DNA of 64,000 bases from Sycon ciliatum (GCF_964019385.1 NC_088645.1:17872680-17936679); one strand, 5' to 3'. Positions 32,166 through 42,670 are shown, numbered from the stretch's first letter. The notes: generated by a model not told the origin, from the sequence alone. Numbers and translations: made by a program.

Positions 32166-35100
32166 GCGCACATGCTCACGCACACATGATGAGACAAACA
32201 CAATAATCAATACAATGAGTTCTGACTCTGAGCTTTTGCTTATCGCTCGTTTTTCGGCCGACCGATTTGGGGATTTTACTAGTAATGATCTTCCTAATGG
32301 CAAATGTTTGTTTGAGAAGAGGCCAAGGACACGAGTCACACGACCTCAATGCACTAGTACTACAAGTACTGAAGTAGATAGTTCGAGCGGTCATGCTTGC
32401 AGCAACATCATTCGTAAACACACTTTGCAACAACATTTGGTAGACCTTCGGCTATTCTCAAAGGAACCCTCCAAAATCTGCGAAAAGATAAGCGATTTTT
32501 CGAAAAGTCTCGTTTTCGGCGAATTTTTCGGCCGGCCGATTAGGAGAAAGCCTAACCTGCATGCATGCACACATGCTTGTGCATAAGGATAAACACTAAA
32601 TGCAAACAGCACCATTTCAGAAGCACTGCACCCTTTGCAGTCAACATTGAGTATATCCAAGATTCCAGTATTCATTAGCCATATCAACAACAAAAAAACA
32701 AACAAAAAAACATCCACACAAGTGAGATTTCGCTCTAAATTTCTGATATGTAATAATTGCTACATTATTCCCGTAGCTATGCAGAAGACGTTACTTCAGT
32801 AACGTCTGGCGCTAGCCAGGGTCCACACAGCTTTAATTTGGTGTTTGTTTGTTTGTTTGTGTCACGCCTGGCGCTATCCCGTATCTGTCCCGTACCGTAT
32901 CGCACAGCTGGTATCTGTCCCGTACCGTACCGTACCATCAAACACAGCTGGCTACAAACAGCTGGCCACAATATTATGTACATGTATACGACTCCCTGTG
33001 TGTTGCATATGTGCTTGAAGGGGACGGTTGCACTTTTTGTAGCTCCGTTTTATCTGAATTTTCAGTCGTTCCTCTTACTAGTCTTGCCAAGGGGGTGGCT
33101 CTGGGTCCACCAGAGTTACCCCTGGAGTATTTCTGAATTTGCTGGGGCGAGGGTTCCGCGACACGGTCGCCAAGGCAGTGGCTTTTCAGTCAAGACCGTT
33201 GTCGTCCTCGTCTCTCCATTCGCGGTGGTGTAGCTGACCCCCGAATGGTTTCAAACTGCGAAGCTCGGAGGAGTACAGTGGTGGCAGAGGCATGAGCTGT
33301 GAGTGGAGACGGTTGCTGGAGATGGATGGTGATGCAGGGAGAAGAGTTACGCTGCCTGACGCCGTGTGGGAAATTGTTTGAACCTGCAATTTCAGTTCGA
33401 GCGCGGTGGACTTCTAGACGATGTGTCCTCATGGCTGTTTTTCAACGCTTGGCCTATCGCTGATATCCCTGCGTGGGATGTTCTTCCAGTGGAGTCCAGG
33501 TGGGACTTCGGGTGCCCACACTCCATCACCTGGTTGATTGTTTCGGAACTGCAAAAATAATTATTGTTTCCTATTTTGTGCGCATCTCTTGTCATCTCTC
33601 TTTTCTATACGTCGCACACCAGATGTACTACTATCGCCGTCTTTCTCTTGCTTTCTCTCCCTGCTTGCTGTTTTTCTGTTTCTGTTGCCACTGTCCCTCA
33701 TCATACCCATGCTTGGGTGGTGGGCGGCGGACCCGTTAGGGTTGCTGCCAATACAGTACGACTCCCTGATGTATAGAGAGACTTTCTGGAAAGAAATAGG
33801 GAGACGAGGAGGAAATGAAATTAGAATGGATGTTAGTTGCCGAATAGGTGATAGGATGCGTCAGCAAAAACATACTTTGGAAGAGAGATCCCGTCGTGTC
33901 CAAAATAGGCGTGAACGGGCGAGTCAGCGCCGGTCACAGGAAACGTCGGCAGAGTGATCCCGTCGACTCCAGAACGCGCGTGCTCGGCAGAGTCAGCGCC
34001 TTCCCAGGAAACATATCCATCAGTTCCCACAACATGCACGATGAGCTAAGTAACAAAGCATAGCGTAGGGCCCTGAGCTTCCAAGCTCTCTCGTTTAAAA
34101 AAATATTAAAAATTATGCAGTACCGTAGCACAGAAAGAATCCCCTAATCCGGGCAGGTGGGAACTGAGCACCGGTTGGCTGTAATCAGGAATCGCCCGCT
34201 ACTCAGAACAATGAGAACGTACATACTTACTGCATGCAAGTACACTCTCCCAACTGACAGGTGTCAAATAGATATGACCTTTGCGAAATAGTTCAAGTCA
34301 CACACAAACATGCTAGCTGTCCTATTGTTTCCGGCCTTCAGGACAAACACATAATATTGGGCACAGATAATTATAACAAAATCCTGTACCTTCTCCACTG
34401 GAGCTATGGCATCCACAGCATGCCCAGCATTGTACACGATCAGGTAGGATGTACGGTACGAGCTGTAGAAAGAACGCTGCATCAGCTGGTAAGCGTGCTG
34501 ACCAGCGGTGTCCCACAGTCGAAACACGTGTATGGACGTGTCAATGGATAGATGACCGTCTTGCAGCTTGCAGTAACCCTTCTCTGTCACTCGCCTCAGA
34601 GCGGAGCGGAACACATGACTCGAGCGACCCTCCGCCTCCAGCTCAGAATCTTGTGCGCCGAGGGCAATGGAAGCTTGCCTGTGGAGCAGAGATCTAGAGG
34701 CTGATTCGCTTCCACGTCCTGCAATAATCTTGACAAGTTCAGTGCTAAGAGACTGTGTTTGCCATGCAGCCTTGGAATCACCTCTTCGGCTGATGGCAGT
34801 TGTCGCTTCTATTCCAATAGTGCTATTGTCCGCATCGGTTGGTATCGCCTCTCCACATAGCGAGGAGGTGAGACTTGATTTCCCGGACTGTGATTCACCA
34901 ATGACCACAGCGCGGGCAAATGGGATCGTGATGTCCACGTTGGGACGGCCCACGCCATTTTCATATGCAGCCCTGCTGTCAGCTACACCTGAGATTTAGG
35001 CCAAAAAAGAAAGATGAGGGGCAAACCAGATATTTCAAAGTACATAGTTTTAGGACACATTGTGATATGTATGGCACACGTCAAGTTGGTTTGTAAGCAT

Positions 35101-38100
35101 GTATTCATGATGGAAGTTGGCTAGTTCCCTCAACTTTTTTTCATATTAATGATAGCTTGCATGCCGTCCTACCGGTAGGACCCAAGAAATCGCGCTGCAA
35201 AAGTGCTTTTGGTTGAGAAATTTCTTGAAACAATTGTTGAGATGAGGTCTTTGTCAGGCAAAGTAATGGCGCAAAATGCAAGGCTATGTCCAGTGCATTG
35301 CATACGCGCAATTTTATCAATAATTGTCAAAATGGCCGCACATACTCCTGTCGGAGCGATAGCAACTCTGTCCAAAGTGAATTTTGACCATGGCACATCA
35401 ATCGTGGTGAGGTACTAATGTTTTTATTCGTCTGCCAAGGCAGTGGAATGCAAAATTCCATGCACGTTTCCATGGTTACCATGGGCTGTTACCATGGAAT
35501 TTCGTAGTATGCCTTGTGTGATCACGTCTAAAATTTGTGGACTCCTTCATTAGCCCCTGAGCAACAGTTTAGAATCAAGTTTTTGGTCAATGTTAGAACA
35601 GAGGCCATGCAGCATGTCTGTGTATGATGGTCCTACCGGTAGATCCTACCGGTAGGACCGAGGTCTATGCAAGCTATCATTAAGAAAGGTTCTTACGGAT
35701 TCATTACAGAGGTTTTGCAGAGCGAACATTCGTGTGAATTTTCGTTTGACGCCACGAAAAGCGAAACTGCGTGCGAACGTTCGCAGTTTTATTGCGAAAG
35801 TTAAAGGAAATGTGAAACAAACTTTCGCAGTAATTTTCGCTGATCGCGGACAAGGGGTGAACCACCCTCATGCAATGTGTTGTGCTTCATCTGTCACAAT
35901 CCGGTATATCTTCTCTTGGCTTGGTCCGCTGGTGCTAGTTTTCCCATGTGGCAGCCAGGCGTGTTGCTTCATCTCCGGAACCATCTGTGATCGCCTGCCT
36001 GCTCACCTCATAGTCAGCTACAGCAGTGATGCAGTTTTTTTCATTTGCAGGTGATGATGCGCCGAATTACGGCATAGGCCAACCCGTTTGTCTGTGGGTC
36101 TCTGACCATGGACAACGTAGTCAAAGAGCTCTCGTCTCAGGGTGCCGCCACTTGCAACAAAAAGATTCTTAGCTCGAAATCCCATGCGAAGTTTCGCTTT
36201 GCAAAACGCCTCTAGTATCAGTTGTTTCTCTCTTTCCACTCTCTATCTGTCTTTTCTTTGTCTGTCTGCCTGCCGCTTTCTTTCTCTCTTCCCAATGGTC
36301 TCTTTACTGTAAACACATTGAAATGTTTGTTTTCGCTCTGATAATGGACCATGCTTGAAATGTCAAGCGAAAAGTCAAAGAATCACAGTAAAGAGACCCA
36401 AACATTTCAGAGAGAGAAAGAAAGAGCTGTGAGAAACTAAGTAAGCGGGAGGGGGTGGGGATGGAGCTTTTGAGAGATGGATGATGTATACGTATGCGGC
36501 TTTCTTGAAGTGTCCTAAATAGTAATATTTCAAAATGAATCCATCCTTCCAACACATAACATAGGGAGGGGTTAAGACATTTGTTCAAAGGATGAGGAGA
36601 GTGGAGGACTGCAGGTGTCATTCCACCCCTGATCACTGGTGACTTCCCAGGTTCAACCATGAGTCATGGGTATTTGACCCTTGTATATAGTGCTTCCCTT
36701 CTACTCAAAAACATGCTTTTAGCATCACCATAATAGATTCAACATATTCATAGCCAATTCGGACTCGTCGTGTAACTACAAAGTAATTGAGCACTTCATT
36801 GTCATTTGTCTATAGTACGGAAATGCCCAAGCTAAAACTAGTAGCTCTAGAGTCTGTACCTGGTGATGATTCATCTTGGTTGTCAGTGGGGCGTACTGCA
36901 GGTCTAGACGGAGAAGCATTGCGAACGTGTTCATGCAACAATGCAACTAGTTCATCATCGTGTCCACTGTCTGTCAGCAGTTGGACGAATACACGAAACG
37001 ACTCTTCAGAGCCCTTCAAGAGAATATCAAGAAGACGTGCATTACTTTCATGTGTATTTCGCGACCTCCGTATTTCGTTAACATGGGAACGTGAGAGAAG
37101 TCCATAGGAATAGGCATGGACCACAAACTCGTTAGTTTGAATCTCTTCCCTGAAACGAGTATAATTCCTCCGCACTGCAAACCACGGATCTGAAAGAAAG
37201 AAATATATTTTGCAGAACAGATAGATACACCACCATGACAATGCATAGACAGAATAGGAAAAGTAGACGGTGAGGCCAAGGAGTCTTACCCTGGCAATGG
37301 CACAAAAGCATCCCCCCCCCCCCCCCCCAAACACACACACAAAATTCACATGAGTGATGCCGTCTTTGAACGTGGAACAATAACAGTACTATAATCTGCT
37401 CTTCAATGTGGGGTCCCAGAGAAATGGGCACTTTTGGCCAAAAACAAGGACAAGAACAGCAACAGCAGCAGCAAAACTATTACAAGTTCTGCGCACCTGT
37501 CCACCAACTTCCATCAGATAATTTTTTTCATTGCCAAACCATGCAATCATCTGTCGTTAGCACATTTTTCCGGCACCTGACAAGTTTCACGAATAGTTAC
37601 TCCTTTGGATTCTCGGATTATGGCTGAATTGTACGTGCACTGGTCTGACGGACCAGGCACTGCCCGCAATTAGGAATTGCCCGGAACTCAGAACATACCG
37701 GTGCATTCATACTGGTTGCATGCAAGCAAACAGTTTTGTGCCAATCAATAGTTTTAGGGGCTTTTCACGATTTTTGTGACTCTACAGGGATCAGGAAGGT
37801 GCCTGGTAGATGAAAGTATCCAGATCCGGGGAATCCGGTTTAACTGAGTTTCACTGTCCGAAAAAGCTGCAATGCAGTGTTCGGCCCTCATTGATAGCTT
37901 GCATAGACCATCATACACAGACATGCTGCATGGCCTCTGTTCTAACATTGACCTACAACTTGGCTCTAAACTGTTGCTAAGGGGCTAGTGAAGGAGTTCA
38001 CAAGTTTTAGACGTGATCGCACAAGGCATACTACGAAATCCCGTGGTAACAGCCCATGGTAACCATGGAAATGGAGTATAGAATTATGTATTCCATTGCC

Positions 38101-39768
38101 TTGGTAGGGTAATAAAAACATTAGGACCTCACCATGATTGATGTGCCATGGTCAAAATTCACTTTGGACAGAGTTGCTAGCGCTCCGACAGGAATATGTG
38201 CGGCCATTTCGACAATTGATAAAATTACACATATGCAATGCACAGCAGGCATAGTGGGATGGTCTAAGACCATGATTGAGAAACAGAGGGCACCAGGTTC
38301 AAGTCCTGCTTGGAAGCGGAAGGATTTTTTCCAGCCGTGCTGCGACCCACAGTTATTTGGGAACTTGTGGCCTGGCACGAGGGTAACATGGATGCAGCTA
38401 ATGGGAGTTCGGTCTTTGACCACTTGGTGGTGGGTCTGATCTACTCACCTCCCACCGTTTAGGCGCTGCATCTGCGCCTTTGATCCTAGAGGGTGGTGGC
38501 GTTCCCACGACGGATGCGGAAAACTGGGCTTCCAGCCGAGTCTCACGCGAAGCCACATTACTTTGCCTGACAAAGATTTCTGAGCCAAAAGCACTTTCGG
38601 AGCGCGATTTCTTGCGTTCTACCGGTAGAACCCGTGGTCCTACCTGTAGGACGGCATGTAACCTATCATGACACCCAATCGAACACGGTTGAGTGAGTGG
38701 TCAAGTGATCATGCGCACACCAGTCTCCTGGTCACCTTGCACACAGGCTACACTATTTACAGCCTGTTTGGGCGCGTTCCTGTCACTCGTGTTGAACCTT
38801 TGAACCTGCGAGTTGAACTTTGGTGTGAAAGTTGGACCATGCAGGCATGGTGACCAGGCGACTGGTGTACGCATGAGCACGTGACCGCTTACTCAACTGT
38901 GTTAGATTGGGAATAAGGGCTGAACGCTGCATCGCGGCTTTTCGGACCAAAACCAGTCGACTCAGCGTCCAAAAGACAACAACATAAGCCTAGTTCACAT
39001 TCGACGGGGCGCGACGGGACGCGACGTAAGGATCGACGGGACGGTCTGACGGTGTCCAATGGGAACACCAGGAATGGGAACGCAACCGTACTACTGTACA
39101 GATCGGGAAGCGACGGGAAGAGTTGGATCGATTCAACTTTTCATACCGTAGACGGCGTACAAAACGGCTGCAATTCGAGTGTGAACAGGAGATAGCTTCG
39201 TGCGCCGACTAATCCCGATTCGTACTTGGAAATTTTAATTATTTTGAACACTGCGCTTCCCATGAGAACTCACAGAGTGGCTAGCACGACTTGAGTTGAA
39301 TTTGAGCAAGATAAGATCTCCTGCGCCTTTGATCCTAGAGGGTGGTGGCGTTCCCACGGCGGATGCGGAAAACTCGGCTTCCAGCCGAGTCTCACGCGAA
39401 CCGTGAAATTTATTTATTTAAGTAATAATAATATGAACAGGTCGCATATTGCCCGCACAAACAAATCATACGAGGGTCATGCATCTGTCAATGATCGTTA
39501 ACCAGAGTTGCTTGTTGGTGGCAAGGCTGAGGCATTCCTGAATCGGCACATTCAGAGGCTTGAGGTCTTCTTTGATTTTGTCGACCCATCTCTTATGGGG
39601 TTGTCCACGGGGGCGCTTGATGTCCGAAGTATTGAGGGCTAGTTGCATTGCCTCGTAAGAGGGCGCGTCTGGTCCTTCCCGGTATACTTCCCCTTTGAAT
39701 AAATATTTTAGATATTTTTCTTAGTACTAGTACGAGAGTAACAGTTACTTACCACTAGGGCGAGACAT
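25148..39768 (-). CDS. Gene D: CARD-Roc-COR (Roco family) signalling protein
   Basis: Eight exons: 39768-39753, 37189-36860, 34988-34390, 32039-30513, 29631-29589, 28001-27953, 26732-26677 and 25464-25148 (TGA). All junctions are GT-AG, phases agree (1,1,0,0,1,2,1), and the total is 2937 nt (978 aa). An N-terminal CARD (about residues 15-95) is followed by a Roc GTPase (P-loop GESQSGKS at about 146-153, DTAGQ at about 275-279, VGCRKD near 360) and a COR module (about 420-750). The C terminus is Trp/Leu-rich and unrecognised. There is no kinase, LRR or ankyrin repeat, unlike LRRK, MFHAS1 or DAPK1. A role in CARD-nucleated, GTP-regulated signalling in the cytoplasm is inferred. About 95 residues separate the switch-I-like STIGIE from DTAGQ, longer than usual. 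Confidence 0.85.
25700..25990 (+). repeat. Diverged copy of the 540-bp dispersed repeat
   Basis: Shares CAGACAC.ATGCAC, GAAGTGAA.T.GAGTTACT and ACCAACTCAAGG-type blocks with 26049-26580, in the same order. Confidence 0.55.
26049..26580 (+). mobile_element. Dispersed 540-bp repeat, copy 1
   Basis: Nearly colinear with 63215-63725 (GTGCACCCACAGATTTTCT, CACCTGGTCTACACCACAC, GGCAAGAAGGTAGCCTTCC), about 88% similar by eye, and both end in a (CA)n/(CG)n run. No long ORF, inverted ends or tRNA head recognised. Confidence 0.8.
27660..27693. repeat. (CA)n microsatellite
   Basis: Perfect CA dinucleotides in an intron of gene D. Confidence 0.95.
27752..27896. mobile_element. Mariner-type MITE, 145 bp
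   Basis: Perfect 28-bp terminal inverted repeats (start TACAGTGCTGTTCAATGAAA, end CAGCACTGTA) with TA ends. Related to 18709-18849. It lies in gene D, 57 bp from exon 28001-27953. Confidence 0.9.
28024..28138. repeat. (GA)n-rich simple repeat
   Basis: GAGAGA with GACAGA interruptions, immediately upstream of the acceptor of gene D exon 28001, where on the minus strand it forms a long pyrimidine tract. Confidence 0.9.
28470..29500. repeat. Pentamer minisatellite with 35-bp higher-order units
   Basis: About 1 kb of degenerate five-base units (ACAGC, ATGGC, ATAGC, ACTGG, ACCGC). At 28831-29000 a higher-order unit of 35 bp (seven pentamers, with CCAGTACGGCACCGCATTG) repeats five or more times. 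The long minus-strand open frames here (Cys/Ala/Val/Leu-rich) are by-products of a stop-free pentamer and are not annotated as genes. It lies in an intron of gene D. Confidence 0.93.
29648..29762. repeat. (CA)n microsatellite with CAGACG interruptions
   Basis: CA-rich tract just upstream of the acceptor of gene D exon 29631-29589. Confidence 0.9.
30513..32039 (-). CDS. Gene D, exon 4: end of Roc and COR domain
   Basis: 1527 nt, phase 0 to 0. Begins directly after a CTTGTCTACAG acceptor. [10 protein letters not shown] occupies the G4 position, without the usual NKxD or Txx[12 protein letters not shown] followed by [15 protein letters not shown] is the COR-A signature, and [12 protein letters not shown] then IFLMPSV is COR-B. 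A long (CA)n lies in the intron just upstream (32086-32170). Confidence 0.88.
32086..32172. repeat. (CA)n microsatellite
   Basis: About 75 bp of perfect CA repeats, 45 bp upstream of the COR exon acceptor of gene D. Confidence 0.95.
33780..34030 (+). mobile_element. Possible transposon ORF remnant with 68-bp tandem repeat
   Basis: Reads [18 protein letters not shown], a stop, then a second diverged copy (33884 and 33953). Arrays of this Arg/Glu/Gln type occur in Helitron-associated and similar transposon proteins; this link is tentative. The rest of 32172-34389 is intron of gene D with no other call. Confidence 0.3.
34115..34260. mobile_element. MITE fragment, copy 2 of the 19987 family
   Basis: Shares AATCCCCTAATCCGGGCA and a TACTTACTGCATGCAAGTA interior with 19987-20219; the right end is lost. 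Confidence 0.5.
34390..34988 (-). CDS. Gene D, exon 3: Roc GTPase N-terminal half
   Basis: 599 nt, phase 1 to 0, acceptor CCTAAATCTCAG, donor AAG|GTACAG. Encodes the Walker [10 protein letters not shown], a switch-I-like STIGIE, and FRLWDTAGQ followed by [13 protein letters not shown], the standard G3 region of Roc domains. Confidence 0.92.
35148..35681. mobile_element. TTAA-flanked MITE with CCTACCGGTAGG palindromes, copy 1
   Basis: TIR TGATAGCTTGCAT / ATGCAAGCTATCA with TTAA on both sides (35146-35149, 35680-35683), as in the piggyBac superfamily. Sub-terminal palindromes CCTACCGGTAGG occur once on the left and twice on the right. No ORF of note. Confidence 0.85.
35706..36222. mobile_element. 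Diverged TIR element
   Basis: Left ACAGAGGTTTTGCAGAGCGA and right GCTTTGCAAAACGCCTCT are imperfect inverted repeats rich in TTCG/CGAA. About 515 bp, no transposase. Confidence 0.4.
36297..36398. mobile_element. 102-bp mini-MITE
   Basis: Perfect 14-bp ends GGTCTCTTTACTGT / ACAGTAAAGAGACC and an inner TTTTCGCT / AGCGAAAA pair. Confidence 0.7.
36860..37189 (-). CDS. Gene D, exon 2: CARD domain
   Basis: 330 nt, phase 1 to 1, acceptor TTTCTTTCAG, donor CCAG|GTACAG. Six-helix CARD pattern: [41 protein letters not shown], then a terminal [14 protein letters not shown], as in NOD-type CARDs. A Ser/Pro-rich linker follows. Confidence 0.85.
37640..37840. mobile_element. MITE fragment, copy 3 of the 19987 family
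   Basis: Reverse complement of the 20100-20170 interior (TTGCATGCAA, GAACATAC, GGGCAATTCC blocks). Confidence 0.55.
37892..38668. mobile_element. TTAA-type MITE copy 2 (inverted), interrupted by a SINE
   Basis: Reverse complement of 35148-35681, with degraded ends and the SINE at 38244-38553 inside. Part of the MITE sequence at the insertion point is missing. Confidence 0.8.
38244..38553 (+). mobile_element. tRNA-derived SINE, most complete copy
   Basis: A tRNA-like head with GTGGGATGGTCTAAGACC and a B box GGTTCAAGTCC (38296-38306), then a unique body ending CAGCCGAGTCTCACGCGAA. Body fragments at 5098-5180, 23343-23472 and 39321-39410 define its dispersal. RNA polymerase III transcription is inferred from the internal boxes. 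Confidence 0.8.
39321..39410 (+). mobile_element. SINE body fragment
   Basis: Nearly identical to 38474-38553 (GCGCCTTTGATCCTAGAGGG, GATGCGGAAAACTCGGC), ending CCGTGAAATTTATTT against the LINE tail. Confidence 0.8.
39408..39715 (-). mobile_element. 5'-truncated LINE, 3' end
   Basis: The minus-strand frame to 39466 reads [18 protein letters not shown], then [19 protein letters not shown] and [11 protein letters not shown], the usual C terminus of RTE/L1-type reverse transcriptases (GRPxxRWxDxIxxDL). The (ATT)n tail is at 39411-39434. The truncation point lies 40 bp from the initiator exon of gene D. Confidence 0.8.
39753..39768 (-). CDS. Gene D, initiator micro-exon
   Basis: ATG TCT CGC CCT AGT G then donor GTAAGT: 16 coding bases (MSRPS), phase 1. 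Joins to the CARD exon (DPWFAV). The 5' flank up to 40077 is a plausible promoter with a nearby Harbinger-type MITE. Confidence 0.65.
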
Positions 39769-40077
39769 CAAGTCGGAGTCCAGACTTTCTTTGAAGACGA
39801 GCAGGGAGAGACGGCGACTACCGGTACTATTCTACAACAGTGCCCGTTGTAACTCATCCACCGTCGGCCACGGTGACTTCATGTGCACCAACTAACGACA
39901 TGGCGTCCTTTCATGCGGTTTACCGCACGGATTTATGAAGTCGGACATATTCCGATTTATTTGCATCAATCGCACAAAATTAGGTACATTTCTCTTGTAA
40001 ACCCTGTCAGTTTGAGAATTTAGACAAACACCGAACAAATTTTAGCCGCGACGAGGATCGGGAGAAATCCATCATAA

Positions 40078-40448
40078 GGCCAAACTAAAGAAGGTGTGTG
40101 GTTCGACTCACCCGACCGACCGTACAATTTCAGCCCGACCGTAACTTTTTTTCGGCGGGCTGTCGTGTGACTGACGTACGTGGACTGAACACGTCCACGT
40201 CTACGTGCTGTGCGGCGTGAGTCTGCGGACGCAGGCGGCTCCTTTTGGACTTGACTTGTAGTTGTACTGCAGTGCAGTGCAGTGAGTGGTACGACTGCTG
40301 CCTTGTGCTGGTAGTAGAGTCTACTCGATACGCGTACACAGTGTATTTACATGTACTAAAAAATATATATTAAAAAAAAAAATCCGCCCGCCCGCCCGTA
40401 AAAAAAATGTCCATGTTAGTCGAACCACACACCTTCTTTAGTTTGGCC
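40078..40448. mobile_element. PIF/Harbinger-type MITE
   Basis: Perfect 31-bp inverted repeats (start GGCCAAACTAAAGAAGGTGT; right arm 40418-40448) flanked by TAA on both sides (40075-40077, 40449-40451), the three-base target typical of PIF/Harbinger. 371 bp, interior GC-rich with (CCGC)n. Confidence 0.9.
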
Positions 40449-40702
40449 TAATTATTATTTTACATAGCTACTACCATCACGTCGACCGAGTGAAGATCGA
40501 AATGATAATGGAGTGGAGAGAAGAAGACCTGAACTAGAGTGCTTGAGAGACTATGTAGTGTCACATGAGAATTGCTTCGTTAGGAAGGCTCTCCTTTTGA
40601 ATGGAGAAGCCCAACGTCGCTGATCTGCATCGCCGTTTTCAAGCGCTGATCTGCAGTAGGAATGTTTTTGTAAATTATTCGTAGTTGTGGACGTGGATGG
40701 AT

Positions 40703-41205
40703 TCAGCGCTCTGTTCTCTCAGCAAGCCTACTCAGTCCAACACGAAGGACTTCCATGAGCGAAACAACGTGCTCCTCGAGCAAGTGCAGCTCGGGGTAAT
40801 ATGGCCAATGCCACGGGAGACCACCTCGTGCCTGCATAAGGCCAAGAATTGATGGCAAGAAATCTTTGATGAGCGCCTTCGACTTCAAGGACGCAATATT
40901 ATATCTCCTCAGCAGTAACTGCAGCGCTCTTGCTGAAAATATCACTGCCAGCAGGCACTAGGCATGATTTAGCGAAGAGCTACTTGTACTAGCGATTGGA
41001 GATTTGGTGTTGGCATATCTGCTCCATCCTGGTAACTGGTGCGTTTGTCAAGGCAGTGCAGTTTCTGCTGCTGTTTCACAAGCCATATGCGCATATGCGC
41101 AGTGAGTAGGAATTTGTTGTATGATAGCTGAGGATCACCAGCCTTCATGGACAAACCTATGTTGGGACTGGTTGCTGAACAGTGCACACCTAAATCTCTC
41201 AGCAA
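40703..41205 (-). pseudogene. Unresolved coding remnant
   Basis: Two minus frames, 41205-40969 (LLRDLGVHCSATSPNIG, MRIWLVKQQQKLHC) and 40945-40703 (LLRRYNIASLKSKALIKDF, WPYYPELHLLEEHVVSL), have protein-like composition but join only with a frameshift; no phase-consistent intron was found. Further open frames continue to 41610. Family unknown; may be a decayed transposon or host gene. Confidence 0.35.
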
Positions 41206-41975
41206 GCTCTCTTGCTCAGCTGGTGACGAACACTATATACCCGCTGCTTTGGGCTTGCAGCCCCGTCTCCCGACCGTAGACCGATCGAAAGGCTGTCACG
41301 GTCCTGTGACCATCGGCGTACAGTTGACACTGATGGGGCATCGGATAAAGTGCTGGCGTCAGTAATTCTCTTGTATACCTGGAATCTACATCTACAGCTG
41401 GTTTCGACTTCCAGCCATCCTCCGTTAGTTATGCTTGTGACTATCATGCCAGCAAGTCGATCAGCAGCATCACCTCGCATCTTTGATGGTGAGGCCTGCA
41501 AAACGTCACCGACCAGTGACGATGCTCAAATAGGGCACCCTACCAGAGCTGGCGCAGTGTATGGTGCAGTCTTTCATGAATCCATAAACTATGCTGTTCG
41601 GCTGCTGTAGCTCTGACGCTTGCGTGTGTGCCTTACATTAAGGGCAGCGGGCCGTCTGCTCTAGCCATTTGCCAATGCATGCACGGCTGAACGTCTACCA
41701 GCAAGCTGCAAACACTTCTCTCTCTACCTGTGACATAGTGGACATTGTGCGTGTGTTATTGCATTCCTATATGAACTGTCCTGGATGCAGAGATTTACCC
41801 ACTAAGCCCTAGAGAAATATGAATAAATACTATACTACTATTACTAAACTTGGTATGCGGGTGTGACGTGCTGCTGCTCATCAGATTCGGTCCATGCGAC
41901 GCTCGTGTTTTTAGTTTTGTTATTTTGTCTTCCTTTTTTGAATTCGTAAACCAAACAGACTAAACTATCCAGTGA

Positions 41976-42414
41976 TCAGGTACTGGTGTGGTGGGGCAAG
42001 GTTTTGTTGGTGATGCTGCTGTCAGTGGTGGCGGCGTGCATGTGCTCGTGCTTGCGGGCGATGGCCCGCGTTTTCTCCCATGCCGCAAGTTTGTCTTGCG
42101 TTTGTGTTTTGCATTTGGACTTCCTGCCAGGCTTGGAAGACTTGCATTTCAAACAGTTTGTCCCACTGTGTGGCTCCCAGTCTTTGAACGGTGTACATCC
42201 ACCTCTGGAGCTCCAGAGAATGTTGGGCCCCTGGCAGTAGCAGTGCATTCCATGGCCAATTTGCAAGTGTGGCAAAAAAGTTCAGGGTGTATTTGGTTTC
42301 ATCCACATCAAGCTGAGATGAAACACTGCCAAAATGGATTGAGTATGATCTGCCACACGATACTTCGTCCGTCCACTCCTTGACGCGAATTTCTCCCCTC
42401 CAATACGACAACAC
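41976..42414 (-). CDS. Unresolved coding region, Cys/Lys-rich
   Basis: Frame 42275-41976 ends in TGA and reads CTPFKDWEPHSGTNCLKCKS, then a Lys/Arg-rich tail. The overlapping frame 42414-42240 (SYSIHFGSVSSQLDVDETKY, NFFATLANWPW) also looks coding. A short intron or a frameshift probably links them. Not recognised. Confidence 0.35.
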
Positions 42415-42490
42415 GACGACAGGAAGCTAACATGAGCCTCCATTTCTGAACAAAATAACGTCTCTAACATGGCCACGAAAAGCTACAGTT

Positions 42491-42670
42491 ATGCACGTCA
42501 AGCTTAGGAATACACGAAATCGAAAGGCTAGGACATCGAGGTATACTAGAAAATTGTCTGCGAGGCGGAGAAAATTCGCTGACGAGGTTGGTGAGCCCTT
42601 GAAATCGAGCGACGATCCAAAAATAATTGCACCCACGTCGAGAAAGAAACCATGCGTAGCGCGTGGGTAA
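42491..42670 (+). CDS. Small basic ORF, 59 aa
   Basis: ATG at 42491, TAA at 42668-42670. Very basic first half (KLRNTRNRKARTSRYTRK), then an acidic and Lys-rich part (SSDDPKIIAPTSRKK). The opposite strand is also open (131 codons, hydrophobic), so strand choice is uncertain. Confidence 0.3.
   Translation: MHVKLRNTRNRKARTSRYTRKLSARRRKFADEVGEPLKSSDDPKIIAPTSRKKPCVARG

Larger units (their letters stand above)
37854..38988. mobile_element. Foldback element copy 0, interrupted by a MITE
   Basis: CCGAAAAAGCTGCAATGCAG at 37858-37877 and the stretch 38672-38988 are the two parts of one foldback element of the 52611-53460 family, split by the MITE at 37892-38668. Outer ends are lost. Confidence 0.7.

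Noticed and set aside
38250-38310. A functional tRNA gene.
   Set aside because: A and B boxes are present but arms do not pair well, and the body continues as a SINE repeated elsewhere.
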